Below the pieces are notes generated by a model, which saw only the letters and a program-made list of their open reading frames with translations, did not search any database and was not told the origin of the DNA. A program made the translations under genes and the position numbers. A DNA stretch of 64,000 nucleotides from CAWGYT01 sp963826795 (GTDB lineage Bacteria; Planctomycetota; Planctomycetia; Pirellulales; Pirellulaceae), in contig CAWGYT010000025.1 in assembly GCA_963826795.1 (NCBI GenBank), forward strand, positions 124,001-188,000, written 5' to 3'. Of the stretch, positions 1 through 8,920 are shown piece after piece; the stretch's first letter is position 1, and each line of letters starts with the position of its first letter.

Positions 1-1120
1 ACTCGACGATCACGTCTCCGGCTTGGAGCCCCGCCTTGGCTGCGGGCGTGTTGTCATAGACTTCGGTCACCAACACACCTTCCCGCGGCTTGACGTGAAA
101 CTGTTGGGCCAATTGGGCCGTCACCGGTTGAATTCCGATGCCGAGATAAGCCCGTCGAACGGATCCACTTTCGCGTAGTTGATCCGTCACCCATTTCGCC
201 AGATCGATGGGAACTGCGAATCCCACTCCATCGTTCCCACCGCCACGGGACGAGATCGCGGTATTGATGCCGATCACCTCGCCATCCAGATTCACGAGCG
301 GGCCACCGCTATTGCCGGGATTGATGGCGGCATCGGTCTGCAGGAAATTTTCGCGAGCATTAATCCCGATTCCCCGATGCGTGGCACTAATGATCCCCGC
401 CGTGACCGTGCTTTCCAAACCGAACGGTTGACCGAGTGCGAGCACCCAGTCTCCGACCGCCACCTGATCGCTGTTGCCCAACGTCGCTGCCACCAGCTCG
501 TCGGCTCCATCGATCTTCACCAACGCGATGTCGGTCTTGGGATCTGTCCAGACGGATGCGGCCTTGAATTCGCGGCCGTCGGAGAGCCGGACCAGCACCT
601 CCACGTTTTCACCACCCGCAACCACGTGGTTGTTGGTCACGATCAGCCCGGAGCGATCAATGATCACACCGGACCCCATTCCTTGCTGGGGTCGGGACTC
701 GCCACGAGGCGACTCGAACTGAAATCCCTTGCCGAAGGGGGCATCTTTGAACATGTCTTCAAACGGCGTCCCTTCGAAGGGGTTGCGGCCGCCAAACGGA
801 TCTCGATCGGGACGCGATGGAACTGCTGCCGGCGCGCTGGCCCTCGAGGTCGTCTCCACCGTCACCAAGGACGGAAGCACCCGATCCGCCGCGACACGGA
901 ACGCGGTCGAAAGATCCTTCGCCGAGGAGATAGCTCGCTGAGCCTCGGCGGCCGACACAGGCGGGGCCGCGGCGACCGTATAACGAACCGGGATCAGTTG
1001 GGCACTGTGATCCTGCGCGGTTTGAGCCGTGCCACGAGCGAACGCAGCGACTCCCACGGCCAATAGACCGATTCCCGCCAAGCTGCTCCAGAAGCGGCGA
1101 TTTTTCCAATGAACGTGCAT
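1..1120 (-). CDS. htrA: HtrA/DegP-family periplasmic serine protease (C-terminus beyond window)
   Basis: Trypsin-like protease of the HtrA/Deg family, which degrades or refolds damaged envelope proteins. The 373 visible residues start with an N-terminal membrane anchor or signal (about residues 10-30), then a Pro/Phe/Gly-rich linker, then the protease domain. The catalytic triad is visible as His165 (NNHVV), Asp197 (TDIALVKI) and Ser271 (GNSGGPL). A PDZ domain starts near residue 320 and runs off the window, so a second PDZ domain is likely but unseen. The ATG at 1120 was chosen because GGAAAGGA lies about 8 nt upstream. The gene diverges from the two-component pair that begins at 1361; the 240-bp gap must hold both promoters, but no convincing -35/-10 pair was seen. 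Family assignment is secure. Confidence 0.95.
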   Translation of the reverse strand, partial: MHVHWKNRRFWSSLAGIGLLAVGVAAFARGTAQTAQDHSAQLIPVRYTVAAAPPVSAAEAQRAISSAKDLSTAFRVAADRVLPSLVTVETTSRASAPAAVPSRPDRDPFGGRNPFEGTPFEDMFKDAPFGKGFQFESPRGESRPQQGMGSGVIIDRSGLIVTNNHVVAGGENVEVLVRLSDGREFKAASVWTDPKTDIALVKIDGADELVAATLGNSDQVAVGDWVLALGQPFGLESTVTAGIISATHRGIGINARENFLQTDAAINPGNSGGPLVNLDGEVIGINTAISSRGGGNDGVGFAVPIDLAKWVTDQLRESGSVRRAYLGIGIQPVTAQLAQQFHVKPREGVLVTEVYDNTPAAKAGLQAGDVIVE

Positions 1121-1360
1121 CGTATGGTCCTTTCCGAATTGGGTTACCGTTAAACGAACTTCTCGTTTCGACGGACGAGTCGTATGCAGTGACCATGCCA
1201 AAGGCATAGAATTCGCACAGGGAAGTCAAAAACCGCCGTTTCGCCTCACGTCCCGCGGACGAACAACGACGGGCAGGCGCGGCGGTTTGCCCCGGCGCGG
1301 CAATGTGCCCCGCCCCGAAAGGCCCGACGCACCCGCAAGTACCTGCAAGGATCTTTTCGA

Positions 1361-2872
1361 ATGCGACTCACCGCCAAGATCATGTTGATCGTGTTGGCCA
1401 CCGTGATGCTCGCCACCGGGCTCGCGGGGTACTTTTCGATTCGGACGGCTTACCGCGAATTTCAACAACGGCAACAAGCGATGGCCGAGCAAATCCATGC
1501 TCAATTGGGTGAAAAACTGGTCCAGTCCTGGCAGCGCGACGGGATGGCGGGAGTCTTGGCCTTACTGGAGCAGGCCCACCGGCAACAGTCAGGGCGATTC
1601 GAAATGAGGTGGGTATGGTTCGAGCCGAACGCGCCCGACGCGCAAAAACCCCATGGCGCACCCGGAAACTGGACGACGACGTTGATGTCCGGCAAGATCG
1701 TGTCCCTGACCACGCGTGATCCGCGGGGAACAGCCCGTCTGCACACCTATTTGCCGCTGCAGGTCGTCCCGAACCGCTCGGGCGGACTGGAGATCTCGGA
1801 ATCGCTCGCCGCACTCGAGCGGCAAACTCGCCGCACGATCTGGACCTCGATCGTCAGCATCGGCGGCGTCGCCATGGCCTGTGTCGCGGTGACCTACTTG
1901 GCTGGAATGCGTTGGGTGGCGCGTCCGCTGGAGGCCCTGATCGCCAAGACCGAGCGGATTGGCAAGGGGGATTTCAGTCAGCCGTTGAAGTTAGCCGGGA
2001 CGGACGAATTTGGACAATTGGCCGATGCGATTAACGAAATGTGCCAGAAGCTGGGGGATCAACAATCCACGATCCAGGCCGAGACCGCGCAACGATTGGC
2101 CACTCTTGAGCAACTACGGCACGCGGATCGGCTGAAGACGGTTGGACGATTGGCGGCCGGCCTGGCCCACGAATTGGGAACTCCGCTGAACGTGGTCGCC
2201 GGCCGCGCCAGCCTGATCGCCTCGGGCAAACTCAGCCCGTCGGAGATCAACGCCAGCGCCCAGACGATCAAGACGGAAGCCGATCGGATCACCTCGATTG
2301 TCCGCCAGCTACTGGATTTCGCGCGCCGTACGCCCGCTCGACGCATGCCCACCGAAATCAACGAGTTGCTTGGTCGAACGCTTGAGCTGTTGCAGCCACT
2401 CGCCGAAAAGCAAGGCACTTCGTTCCAGTTTCAGCGTTCGGCAGAGCCTGCCGTGGCGAACGTGGACGGGAGCCAGATTCAGCAGGTCTTGACCAATCTT
2501 CTTGTCAATGCAATCCACGCAACTCCCGCCGGCGGGACGATTCGCATTCAAGTTCAGGCGGCAGCTCCGGCCCACGCGGGGGCCGGGGCGGAGTCGTCGT
2601 GTTCCGAGGGACGCGCGAGCGCCTCCACGATGGTCGATGGCGGCCGCTTGTCCGTGGCAATCACGGATCAGGGTCCGGGAGTGGCGGACGACATTCGTCA
2701 GCAAATCTTCGAACCCTTTTTCACGACCAAGGACGTGGGCGAAGGCACAGGTTTGGGTCTGTCAATCGCTTATGGCATCGTCGAAGAACATGGCGGCCGC
2801 ATCGAAGTCTGCAATGAGCCAGGCGGCGGTGCGACTTTCCGCATCGAACTTCCACAGGAGCAGCCTTCGTGA
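1361..2872 (+). CDS. Sensor histidine kinase, NtrB-like, two-TM with HAMP
   Basis: Membrane sensor kinase of 503 residues. It has a transmembrane helix at about 8-27, a periplasmic sensor of roughly 130 residues with no recognised fold, a second helix at about 160-182, and a HAMP linker at about 183-235. The dimerisation and phosphoacceptor helix follows, with His270 in AGLAHELGTPLN. The HATPase domain shows an N box (NLLVNAIHAT), G1 (DQGPGVADD), an F box (FEPFFTTK) and G2 (GEGTGLGLS). The last codon overlaps the GTG start of the next gene by 4 nt (GTGA), so the two are translationally coupled and form a cognate pair. The family phosphorylates an NtrC-type regulator. The stimulus cannot be told from the sequence; the neighbouring htrA hints at envelope stress, but that is inference only. 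Confidence 0.93.
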   Translation: MRLTAKIMLIVLATVMLATGLAGYFSIRTAYREFQQRQQAMAEQIHAQLGEKLVQSWQRDGMAGVLALLEQAHRQQSGRFEMRWVWFEPNAPDAQKPHGAPGNWTTTLMSGKIVSLTTRDPRGTARLHTYLPLQVVPNRSGGLEISESLAALERQTRRTIWTSIVSIGGVAMACVAVTYLAGMRWVARPLEALIAKTERIGKGDFSQPLKLAGTDEFGQLADAINEMCQKLGDQQSTIQAETAQRLATLEQLRHADRLKTVGRLAAGLAHELGTPLNVVAGRASLIASGKLSPSEINASAQTIKTEADRITSIVRQLLDFARRTPARRMPTEINELLGRTLELLQPLAEKQGTSFQFQRSAEPAVANVDGSQIQQVLTNLLVNAIHATPAGGTIRIQVQAAAPAHAGAGAESSCSEGRASASTMVDGGRLSVAITDQGPGVADDIRQQIFEPFFTTKDVGEGTGLGLSIAYGIVEEHGGRIEVCNEPGGGATFRIELPQEQPS

Positions 2873-4212
2873 GTGGCCGAGTTGTGATCGTCGACGATGA
2901 ACGACCCATGTGCGAGTTACTGGAGACCGATCTCCGTCTGCGCGGTTACGAACCCACTTGTTTTCTTTCAGCCGTGGAAGCACTGGAACGACTGCCCGCG
3001 CTGGATCCCGAGGCGCTGCTGACCGATGTTCGCATGCCCGGCACGACGGGAATCCAGCTTTGCCAACAGTTGACTCAGCAGCGTCCCGAGTTACCGGTCG
3101 TGGTGATGACCGCGTTTGGCAGCCTGGAGACGGCCGTCGCGGCGCTGCGTGCCGGGGCTTATGACTTTATCACCAAGCCCGTCGAGATGGACTTGCTGGA
3201 CGTCGCGCTGCAACGCGCCGTGAAGCACCATCGGCTGCAAGCGCGTGTTCGGTCCCTGTCGGAATCGGTAGACCGGGCCGCCCACTTCGGAGAAATTCTG
3301 GGCGAGAGTCCGGCGATGCAGGCGGTCTACCGTCAACTGCTGCAATTGCCCTCCACCGACAGCTCGATCTTGTTGACCGGTGAAAGCGGGACCGGCAAGG
3401 AAATGGTCGCGCGCTGGATTCACCGCCGCAGCCCCCGCAGCGCAAGCCCGTTTGTGGCGGTCAACTGCGCGGCGCTGCCGGAGACACTGCTCGAAAGCGA
3501 GCTGTTCGGACATGCCAAAGGCGCATTCACCGACGCTCGGACGGATCGGAAAGGCCTGTTTGTGCAGGCCGACGGCGGCACGCTGTTTATGGACGAGATT
3601 GGGGAGCTGCCGCTGAGCATGCAAGTCAAGCTATTGCGTGTGCTCGAACAGCGCGTCGTGCGGCCGGTTGGCGGCGAGCAAGAAATTGCGTTCGACGTGC
3701 GTCTGATCTCGGCCACAAATCGGGACCTCGAAGCGGCCCTGCACGAGAATCAGTTTCGCGAAGATCTCTACTACCGGATCAATGTGATTCCAATCGAACT
3801 TCCTCCGCTCCGAGCGCGCGGAACCGATGTGCTCGCCTTGGCCCAGCACTTTCTCGATTCGTTCGCCCAATCGATGCACAAGTCCGTCGTGGGCCTCAGC
3901 CAGCCGTTTGCCGAGCGGCTGATGAACTATGATTGGCCGGGCAACGTGCGCGAGCTGCGAAATGTCATCGAACGCGCCGTGGCACTCACCCAGCACGAGC
4001 GACTCGTCGTCGACGATTTGCCGAGTAAGATTCGCGAGTTTCGCGCCACACAAATGGTGTTCGGCGGTCCCGACCCGAACGATCTGATTCCCCTGGACGA
4101 ACTGGAACGGCGCTACATTGCGAATGTTCTGGAGGCGACCGGCGGCAACCGCACGCAGGCGGCCCGGATTCTGGGACTCGACCGCAAGACGCTCTACCGC
4201 AAACTCAAATGA
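2869..4212 (+). CDS. NtrC-family sigma-54-dependent response regulator
   Basis: Response regulator of 447 residues with the full NtrC layout. The receiver domain (1-120) carries the phosphoacceptor Asp53 (LTDVRMPG) and the conserved Lys in ITKPVE. The AAA+ ATPase (about 142-375) has Walker A GESGTGKE (171-178) and Walker B LFMDEIGE (239-246). A Fis-type helix-turn-helix closes the C-terminus (GNRTQAARILGLDRKTLYRK). It should activate sigma-54 promoters on phosphorylation by the kinase just upstream. The L1-loop motif reads GAFTDA (218-223) rather than the canonical GAFTGA that contacts sigma-54. The gene starts at a GTG that overlaps the kinase stop. Its TGA abuts the stop of atpG on the other strand, leaving no room for a terminator. 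Confidence 0.94.
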   Translation: MSGRVVIVDDERPMCELLETDLRLRGYEPTCFLSAVEALERLPALDPEALLTDVRMPGTTGIQLCQQLTQQRPELPVVVMTAFGSLETAVAALRAGAYDFITKPVEMDLLDVALQRAVKHHRLQARVRSLSESVDRAAHFGEILGESPAMQAVYRQLLQLPSTDSSILLTGESGTGKEMVARWIHRRSPRSASPFVAVNCAALPETLLESELFGHAKGAFTDARTDRKGLFVQADGGTLFMDEIGELPLSMQVKLLRVLEQRVVRPVGGEQEIAFDVRLISATNRDLEAALHENQFREDLYYRINVIPIELPPLRARGTDVLALAQHFLDSFAQSMHKSVVGLSQPFAERLMNYDWPGNVRELRNVIERAVALTQHERLVVDDLPSKIREFRATQMVFGGPDPNDLIPLDELERRYIANVLEATGGNRTQAARILGLDRKTLYRKLK

Positions 4213-5064
4213 TCAATCGGTCGAGCCGTCCGCTGGGCGTCGGGAGTTGCGCTTGACACGCCCCGAGACGATGTCGAGCAACTCTTGGGTTGAGTCTTCG
4301 TTGCGAGCGTTGGTTAAGCGCCGAGCGGTTTGATCGGAGATCTCTTCCAGCCATCGTAACGCCGACTCGGCCGACATCAGCCGCATGCCATGTTCGGCCG
4401 CCATGGCGTCAAGCAGCAGTTCGTACAACGTGATGTAGAGAAATTCCTGGACCACCGCTCGGACCACTTGATCTTGAGCGAGATACGTTGAGGGGCGAAT
4501 CGGATGGCTCGCTGCCACGGGCGTGATCGGCAAAACGCGAGTCGATACCGCGCTAAACCGTCCGATCCCTTCGAAGCTCGCCGAAATCACGTCCAAGCTG
4601 CCAATCTTGCCGACTTCATAGTCGCCCAGCAGGTCCTGCGCCAGCCGGACCAAGAGGCGCGCAAGACCGTCGAGACTGGTGGCTGCGTCGTAGGCACGCG
4701 CCACGGACCGCTGCGACCGACTCAAGGTTCCGCGGACACGCCGTCCCACCGAATAAATCACCACGGCCGGATGCAGCTTGCTTTGGGCGAGGGCCAGTTG
4801 GCCGAGTCGCGAGTTGTAATCTCCGCACAAACCCAAGTCGGAGGCGACGACCAGCAGCCCGGTCGGGTCGATGGCGCCGAGCGGCTGCCGGATGCCCACT
4901 TCGGACACAATGCACTGGACGTCGCGGCGGTAGTCCCGCGCGGTGGCAAGTCCCGCTCGAGCAACTCGAAAATGGTGCGCTGACACCGATCGCATCGCCC
5001 CCACGGCTTCGTGCAGCGCGGCGAGCGTATCGAGCCGGTGCTTCAGGTGCTTCTGCCGTTTCAT
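4213..5064 (-). CDS. atpG: N-ATPase gamma subunit
   Basis: Central-stalk gamma subunit (283 residues) of an F-type ATPase; it couples rotation of the c ring to catalysis in the alpha/beta head. The N-terminal helix (KHRLDTLAALHEAVGAMRSV) and C-terminal helix (MRLMSAESALRWLEEI) form the coiled-coil shaft, and the middle shows the Rossmann-like core (LLVVASDLGLCGDYN). The sequence is divergent from housekeeping AtpG, as expected for the N-type family in which this gene closes the operon. The ATG at 5064 overlaps the atpA stop (ATGA); a longer reading frame upstream lies inside atpA and is rejected. The gene is convergent with the response regulator with zero intergenic bases. Confidence 0.9.
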   Translation of the reverse strand: MKRQKHLKHRLDTLAALHEAVGAMRSVSAHHFRVARAGLATARDYRRDVQCIVSEVGIRQPLGAIDPTGLLVVASDLGLCGDYNSRLGQLALAQSKLHPAVVIYSVGRRVRGTLSRSQRSVARAYDAATSLDGLARLLVRLAQDLLGDYEVGKIGSLDVISASFEGIGRFSAVSTRVLPITPVAASHPIRPSTYLAQDQVVRAVVQEFLYITLYELLLDAMAAEHGMRLMSAESALRWLEEISDQTARRLTNARNEDSTQELLDIVSGRVKRNSRRPADGSTD

Positions 5065-6563
5065 GACTCGGCCTGGGCCCGTGCGACGAGTTGCTCGAGA
5101 CGGTCCTGCCAAGCCCCCTCCGGAAGCTCGCCGCGGTCCAAGACGCCGACGATCACGGGACACTCGCGCCGCGCGAGACGTTCCAGCTCGACAATCACCT
5201 CGATCGCTTTTTTCGGCGGCATTTCGCCCAGCCAGTCATGGCTGATCGCCAACAGCGTGATGACCTGCTCCGTCAGTCCACGCTGTCTCAGTCGACCTTG
5301 TCGGAGCGATTCACGGAGCGTCTGGCCCATCCGCAAAGTGGCTTGCGTGGCGACATCCAAATCGAATCCGACCCGCGAGAGTTTTTCTAACGATTCGAAC
5401 CGCGAGATTTGGATCTTGAGGTTCTTGGCGGCCCAACGCATGGCGGGCGGCTGTGCGTGGGCTCCGATTCGCGAGACGCTGCGGCTGACGTCAATCGCGG
5501 GCCGCAGTCCGCGTTCGAAACGCCCCGTATCCAAATAGATCTGCCCATCCGTGATCGAAATCAAATTCGTGGGAATGTACGCGGAGATGTCTCCGTCGGT
5601 CGTTTCCACGATCGGAAAAGCCGTCACGGTCCCGCCTCCACGCTCGTCACGAAGCGCCGCGGCACGTTCCAGCAGCTCGGCATGCAAGTAAAAGATGTCG
5701 CCCGGATACGCCTCGCGACCGGGTGGCCGATCCAGCAACAGCGCCAGCTCGCGATACGCGTCGGCGTGCTTCGTCAGGTCATCGTACACAACCAGGGCGT
5801 GACGACCTTGGTCGCGAAACCATTCTGCCACCGCCGCGCCAGCAAAAGGCGCCAAGTAGCGGAGTCCGGGACTATCCGATGCCAGCGCGGCGACGATCGC
5901 GGTGTTGCCCAGGCATCCGGCTCGTTCGAGATCTTCGCGCAGCGCGTGGACTCGTGACATGGGCTGCCCGATCAGGACGTACACGCCGATCACGTCGTCG
6001 GGACGCTGCGCCGCGACAAAGTCAATCGCCAAGGCGGTCTTGCCCACGTTGCGATCGCCGACGATCAATTCCCGCTGCCCGCGCCCGATGGGAATCGCAG
6101 CGTCAACGGCCATCACGCCTGTCAGCAACGGTTGGGTCACGCTGCGGCGATCGATAATTTCGGGAGCGGGACGGAACAGAGGTAAGCGAAGCACGCCCGA
6201 CAGCGAGGGACCTTCGTCCAAGCGATTCCCGAGCGGATCGAAGACGCGCCCCAGCGTCTCAGGGCCCACGGGCAACTCCGGGAGCCGTCGCGTGCCGATG
6301 ACGCCGTCGCCCTCGCCCACCTGCATCGCGCCGGCCAAGAGGACCACTCCCAACTCGTCTTGGCGAAGGTCGAATGCGAGTCCGAACGCGCCCGAATCGA
6401 AAGCCAGCAGCTCCTCGTACCGCGCATGGTCCATCCCCGCGACGACGGCCACTCCATCACCGACGCGACGCACGACCCCGCGCGGCCTCAGCCCGTCAGC
6501 GAGTCGGACGGCTTGGGCCGCTGAAGACAAGTCATCGACCAGGGTAGCGATTCGATCAGCCAT
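5061..6563 (-). CDS. atpA: N-ATPase alpha subunit
   Basis: Non-catalytic nucleotide-binding alpha subunit, 500 residues. It has an N-terminal beta-barrel, then the P-loop GDRNVGKT at 169-176, the helical C-terminal domain, and the conserved segment around SVSRIGAHAQ that carries the arginine finger region. Housekeeping AtpA normally has GDRQTGKT; the N-type family tolerates the change. The start at 6563 overlaps the end of atpF by 8 nt, and the stop overlaps atpG by 4 nt, so translation is coupled through the distal part of the operon. No frameshift was seen. Family call is secure; assignment to the N-type subgroup rests on operon order and divergence. Confidence 0.94.
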   Translation of the reverse strand: MADRIATLVDDLSSAAQAVRLADGLRPRGVVRRVGDGVAVVAGMDHARYEELLAFDSGAFGLAFDLRQDELGVVLLAGAMQVGEGDGVIGTRRLPELPVGPETLGRVFDPLGNRLDEGPSLSGVLRLPLFRPAPEIIDRRSVTQPLLTGVMAVDAAIPIGRGQRELIVGDRNVGKTALAIDFVAAQRPDDVIGVYVLIGQPMSRVHALREDLERAGCLGNTAIVAALASDSPGLRYLAPFAGAAVAEWFRDQGRHALVVYDDLTKHADAYRELALLLDRPPGREAYPGDIFYLHAELLERAAALRDERGGGTVTAFPIVETTDGDISAYIPTNLISITDGQIYLDTGRFERGLRPAIDVSRSVSRIGAHAQPPAMRWAAKNLKIQISRFESLEKLSRVGFDLDVATQATLRMGQTLRESLRQGRLRQRGLTEQVITLLAISHDWLGEMPPKKAIEVIVELERLARRECPVIVGVLDRGELPEGAWQDRLEQLVARAQAES

Positions 6564-7311
6564 CGTCGGCGCTCCGAACCGGCTCGAAATGGTTGTTGCC
6601 TCGACGCATTTCGCTGGTCAGCGCGTGGCGTGCGAAACGGGCCAGGCCGGCGCCAGATGCCTCGATCAGCCCCTGATCCGTTGAGACACGAAGCCCAATG
6701 CCCAGCGCCGGTTCGGGAAAAAACTCCGCCTGCTTCGCCGCGCCCCCCAGCGCCTGTTCGATCGCGACACGGTGTTCCGGACGCAGGGCGCGAGCGGTTT
6801 CGACCTTGACCGATCCCGCGATTTCTTGGGGCAGCGCTCGTAATTCACGGCAAACCGAGTTCACCAGGGCGGTCTCCAGATCGTCGCCACCGATCTCATC
6901 GAGCAACTTCCCGACCGCTTCTCCCGCCGCCAGCGCACACGCATCGGCGAGCCGATCGCGTTCGGATTCGCTGATGCGGGCCGCCTCGTGTCGCAACTGC
7001 TCCCGCTGACGCTGAATCTCAACCTGGGCCTGCGACAGACGTTCCTCCGCTCGACGCTGTGCCGCCTCCAGCTCGCGGGCGCGCAAGGCAGCCAGCTCGT
7101 CATGCAAATTCTGGCGTTCCTTCTCGATATCGGTCCGAATCCGATCGGCCTCGGCAAGCTTCGCCGCCGCCTCGCGATGCAGGGACTCTTCCTGTTCACG
7201 ACGAGCGTCGAGCGACTCGCGTACGGGCTTGAACAGAAACCAACCCAGCGCACCCGCCAGCACAAGGAAGTTGGCAACTTCGAACAGAAACGTGGCGAAG
7301 GTCGGCGACAC
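6556..7311 (-). CDS. atpF: N-ATPase b-type stator subunit with delta-like C-terminus
   Basis: Peripheral-stalk subunit of 251 residues. It has one N-terminal membrane helix (about 8-28), a long charged coiled coil rich in Glu/Arg/Gln (about 30-125), and a C-terminal half resembling the delta subunit. N-type operons lack a separate atpH, and this fused b/delta protein is the family's usual substitute. The only plausible start is GTG at 7311; no Shine-Dalgarno sequence is visible upstream, where the 220-bp tandem repeat array begins within about 60 nt. That is unusual in an operon where other junctions are tightly packed and suggests that the repeats pushed aside the native leader. Confidence 0.87.
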   Translation of the reverse strand: MSPTFATFLFEVANFLVLAGALGWFLFKPVRESLDARREQEESLHREAAAKLAEADRIRTDIEKERQNLHDELAALRARELEAAQRRAEERLSQAQVEIQRQREQLRHEAARISESERDRLADACALAAGEAVGKLLDEIGGDDLETALVNSVCRELRALPQEIAGSVKVETARALRPEHRVAIEQALGGAAKQAEFFPEPALGIGLRVSTDQGLIEASGAGLARFARHALTSEMRRGNNHFEPVRSADDG

Positions 7312-7374
7312 CGTTTACGTACTCGCGGCGGTTAGGGGATCATCATCGTTCGAACGGCAAAGCTCATCAACACA

Positions 7375-7990
7375 TCGTGGCCCTTCTCCCGGGCGCGGGA
7401 AAGCTGACCACATCCTGTCCCTTCTCCCCACGCGGGAAAGCTGACCACATCCTGTCCCTTCTCCCGGGCGCGGGAGAAGGTGACCACATCCTGTCCCTTC
7501 TCCCCGCGCGGGAGAAGGTGGCCGAAGGCCGGATGAGGGGGCCGGCGGCCGCCAGAGCTTAACCCTCACCCGCCCGGGCCCCGCGAGCGGGTCCCAGGCG
7601 ACCTCTCCCGGCCTCGGGAGAGGTGACCGCACCTCGCCCTTTTCTCCCCCGCGCGGGAAAGCTGACCACATCCTGTCCCTTCTCCCCGCGCGGGAAAGCT
7701 GACCACATCCTGTCCCTTCTCCCCGCGCGGGAGAAGGTGGCCGAAGGCCGGATGAGGGGGCCGGCGACCGCCAGAGCTTAACCCTCACCCGCCCGGGCCC
7801 CGCAAGCGGGTCCCAGGCGACCTCTCCCGGCCTCGGGAGAGGTGACCGCACCTCGCCCTTTTCTCCCCCGCGCGGGAAAGCTGACCGCATCCTGTCCCTT
7901 CTCCCCCGCGCGGGAAAGCTGACCACATCCTGTCCCTTCTCCCCGCGCGGGAGAAGGTGGCCGAAGGCCGGATGAGGGGGCCGGCGACCT
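7375..7990. repeat. 219/220-bp tandem repeat array inside the ATPase operon
   Basis: The segment is a GC-rich tandem array. The landmark ccgaaggccggatgaggg occurs at about 7522, 7741 and 7961, giving two full units of 219 and 220 bp and a partial third. Each unit is built from smaller hairpin-forming blocks: a 37-39-bp block (cccttctccc...gcgggaaagctgaccacatcctgt) repeated two to four times, a block with gaggtcgcctgggacccgct on the minus strand, and palindromes such as acctctcccg/cgggagaggt. A related copy in the other order lies at 22140-22290, so this is a dispersed family. Reading frames across it are low-complexity and are not called as genes. It separates atpE from atpF. Confidence 0.85.
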
Positions 7991-8248
7991 TCAAACCGCA
8001 CGAAACGGATTCGCAAACAAGAGGATCAGGGCAATCACCAGGCAAAAAATCGCGGTGGACTCGACCATCGCAAGACTCACAAACAGCGTCCGTGTAATCG
8101 ATCCCGCCTCATCCGGCTGCCTTGCCAACGCATCCATCGCCGCCGCCCCAATTCGGCTTTCGCCCAAGGCGGCGCAGACCGCACCCAGCGCCATCGTGAT
8201 CGCGGCGCTGGCCATCGCCACCACCGCGATAATCGTTTTGCTATCCAT
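7991..8248 (-). CDS. atpE: N-ATPase c subunit (ring), Na+-type ligand motif
   Basis: Membrane ring subunit of 85 residues with two transmembrane helices joined by the polar loop ARQPDEAG. Helix 2 holds the ion-carrying Glu63 in the sequence V62-E63-S64-T65, and helix 1 carries Glu30 (LGESR). This combination (a helix-1 acidic residue plus VEST in helix 2) is what N-type c subunits use to coordinate Na+. Proton-type rings usually lack the Ser-Thr pair. The ATG directly follows the atpB stop with no gap, and GAGGAGGAA just upstream is a strong ribosome site. Na+ specificity is inferred from the motif, not shown. Confidence 0.93.
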   Translation of the reverse strand: MDSKTIIAVVAMASAAITMALGAVCAALGESRIGAAAMDALARQPDEAGSITRTLFVSLAMVESTAIFCLVIALILLFANPFRAV

Positions 8249-8920
8249 CTATTCCTCCTCCGCGCTGACCGCAGCGCCAATGTAAACCGTCGACAAGATC
8301 GCAAAGATATAGGCTTGCAACAAGCCGATCAGCACATCGAGCGCCATGATCGGCGTCGGCACAAGGAAACCGGCGAGCGCCACCAGGAGCGCGACGACCA
8401 GATGTCCCGACATGACGTTGCCGAACAAGCGGACCGCCAGCGCGAGTGTGCGAGACAGCTCGGAGATGACGTGCAGCGGCAACAAGAGCGGATTGGGCTG
8501 AAGATATCGTTTCAGGTACGCAGCGGCGCCCCGCGTGCGGATCCCCGCGAGCGGGACGCTGAAGAAGACAATGACCGCCAGCGCTGACGTCGTGGCAAGA
8601 CTTGCCGTCGCCGGATGGACTCCCGGCAATTGGCCCGCCAGGTTGCAAGTGGCGATAAACAAAAACAGACTGCCCGCTAGATTGGCGACAACTCGGTGCT
8701 CGCGCCCGATCACTTCGACCACCGTGCGATCCACCGATTCCACCAGGATGACCGCCGCCAACGTGATCCCTTGCAGCGGCCGCGTTCGGATCCGATTTCG
8801 GATCAAGACCGCCAGCGCAATCAAACCCAGCGAGACGATGGCCGACGTGACCATCGTCTCGGTCAACGGGAAGGGCCCGAAGTTGTACCAAACCGGATCG
8901 CCGAAAATACGAAGCTTCAT
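8249..8920 (-). CDS. atpB: N-ATPase a subunit
   Basis: Integral membrane stator subunit (223 residues) that forms the ion half-channels against the c ring. Several hydrophobic helices are visible, and the conserved segment ELSRTLALAVRLFGNVMSGH contains the essential arginine region and the RLFGN signature of AtpB. The start chosen is the ATG at 8920 (MKLRIFGDP). It overlaps the stop of a short non-homologous frame (ATGA), and a longer frame upstream (MDHPDAG...) shows no AtpB character. The stop TAG is immediately followed by the atpE ATG. Confidence 0.92.
   Translation of the reverse strand: MKLRIFGDPVWYNFGPFPLTETMVTSAIVSLGLIALAVLIRNRIRTRPLQGITLAAVILVESVDRTVVEVIGREHRVVANLAGSLFLFIATCNLAGQLPGVHPATASLATTSALAVIVFFSVPLAGIRTRGAAAYLKRYLQPNPLLLPLHVISELSRTLALAVRLFGNVMSGHLVVALLVALAGFLVPTPIMALDVLIGLLQAYIFAILSTVYIGAAVSAEEE

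Noticed and set aside
179..1066. 295-residue plus-strand frame at the left end
   Set aside because: It is the complement of the HtrA gene, which has a signal peptide, catalytic triad and ribosome site.
7315..8016. 233-residue minus-strand frame over the ATPase-operon repeats
   Set aside because: It is the translation of the 220-bp tandem repeats, low-complexity Arg/Gly/Pro, without a start signal.
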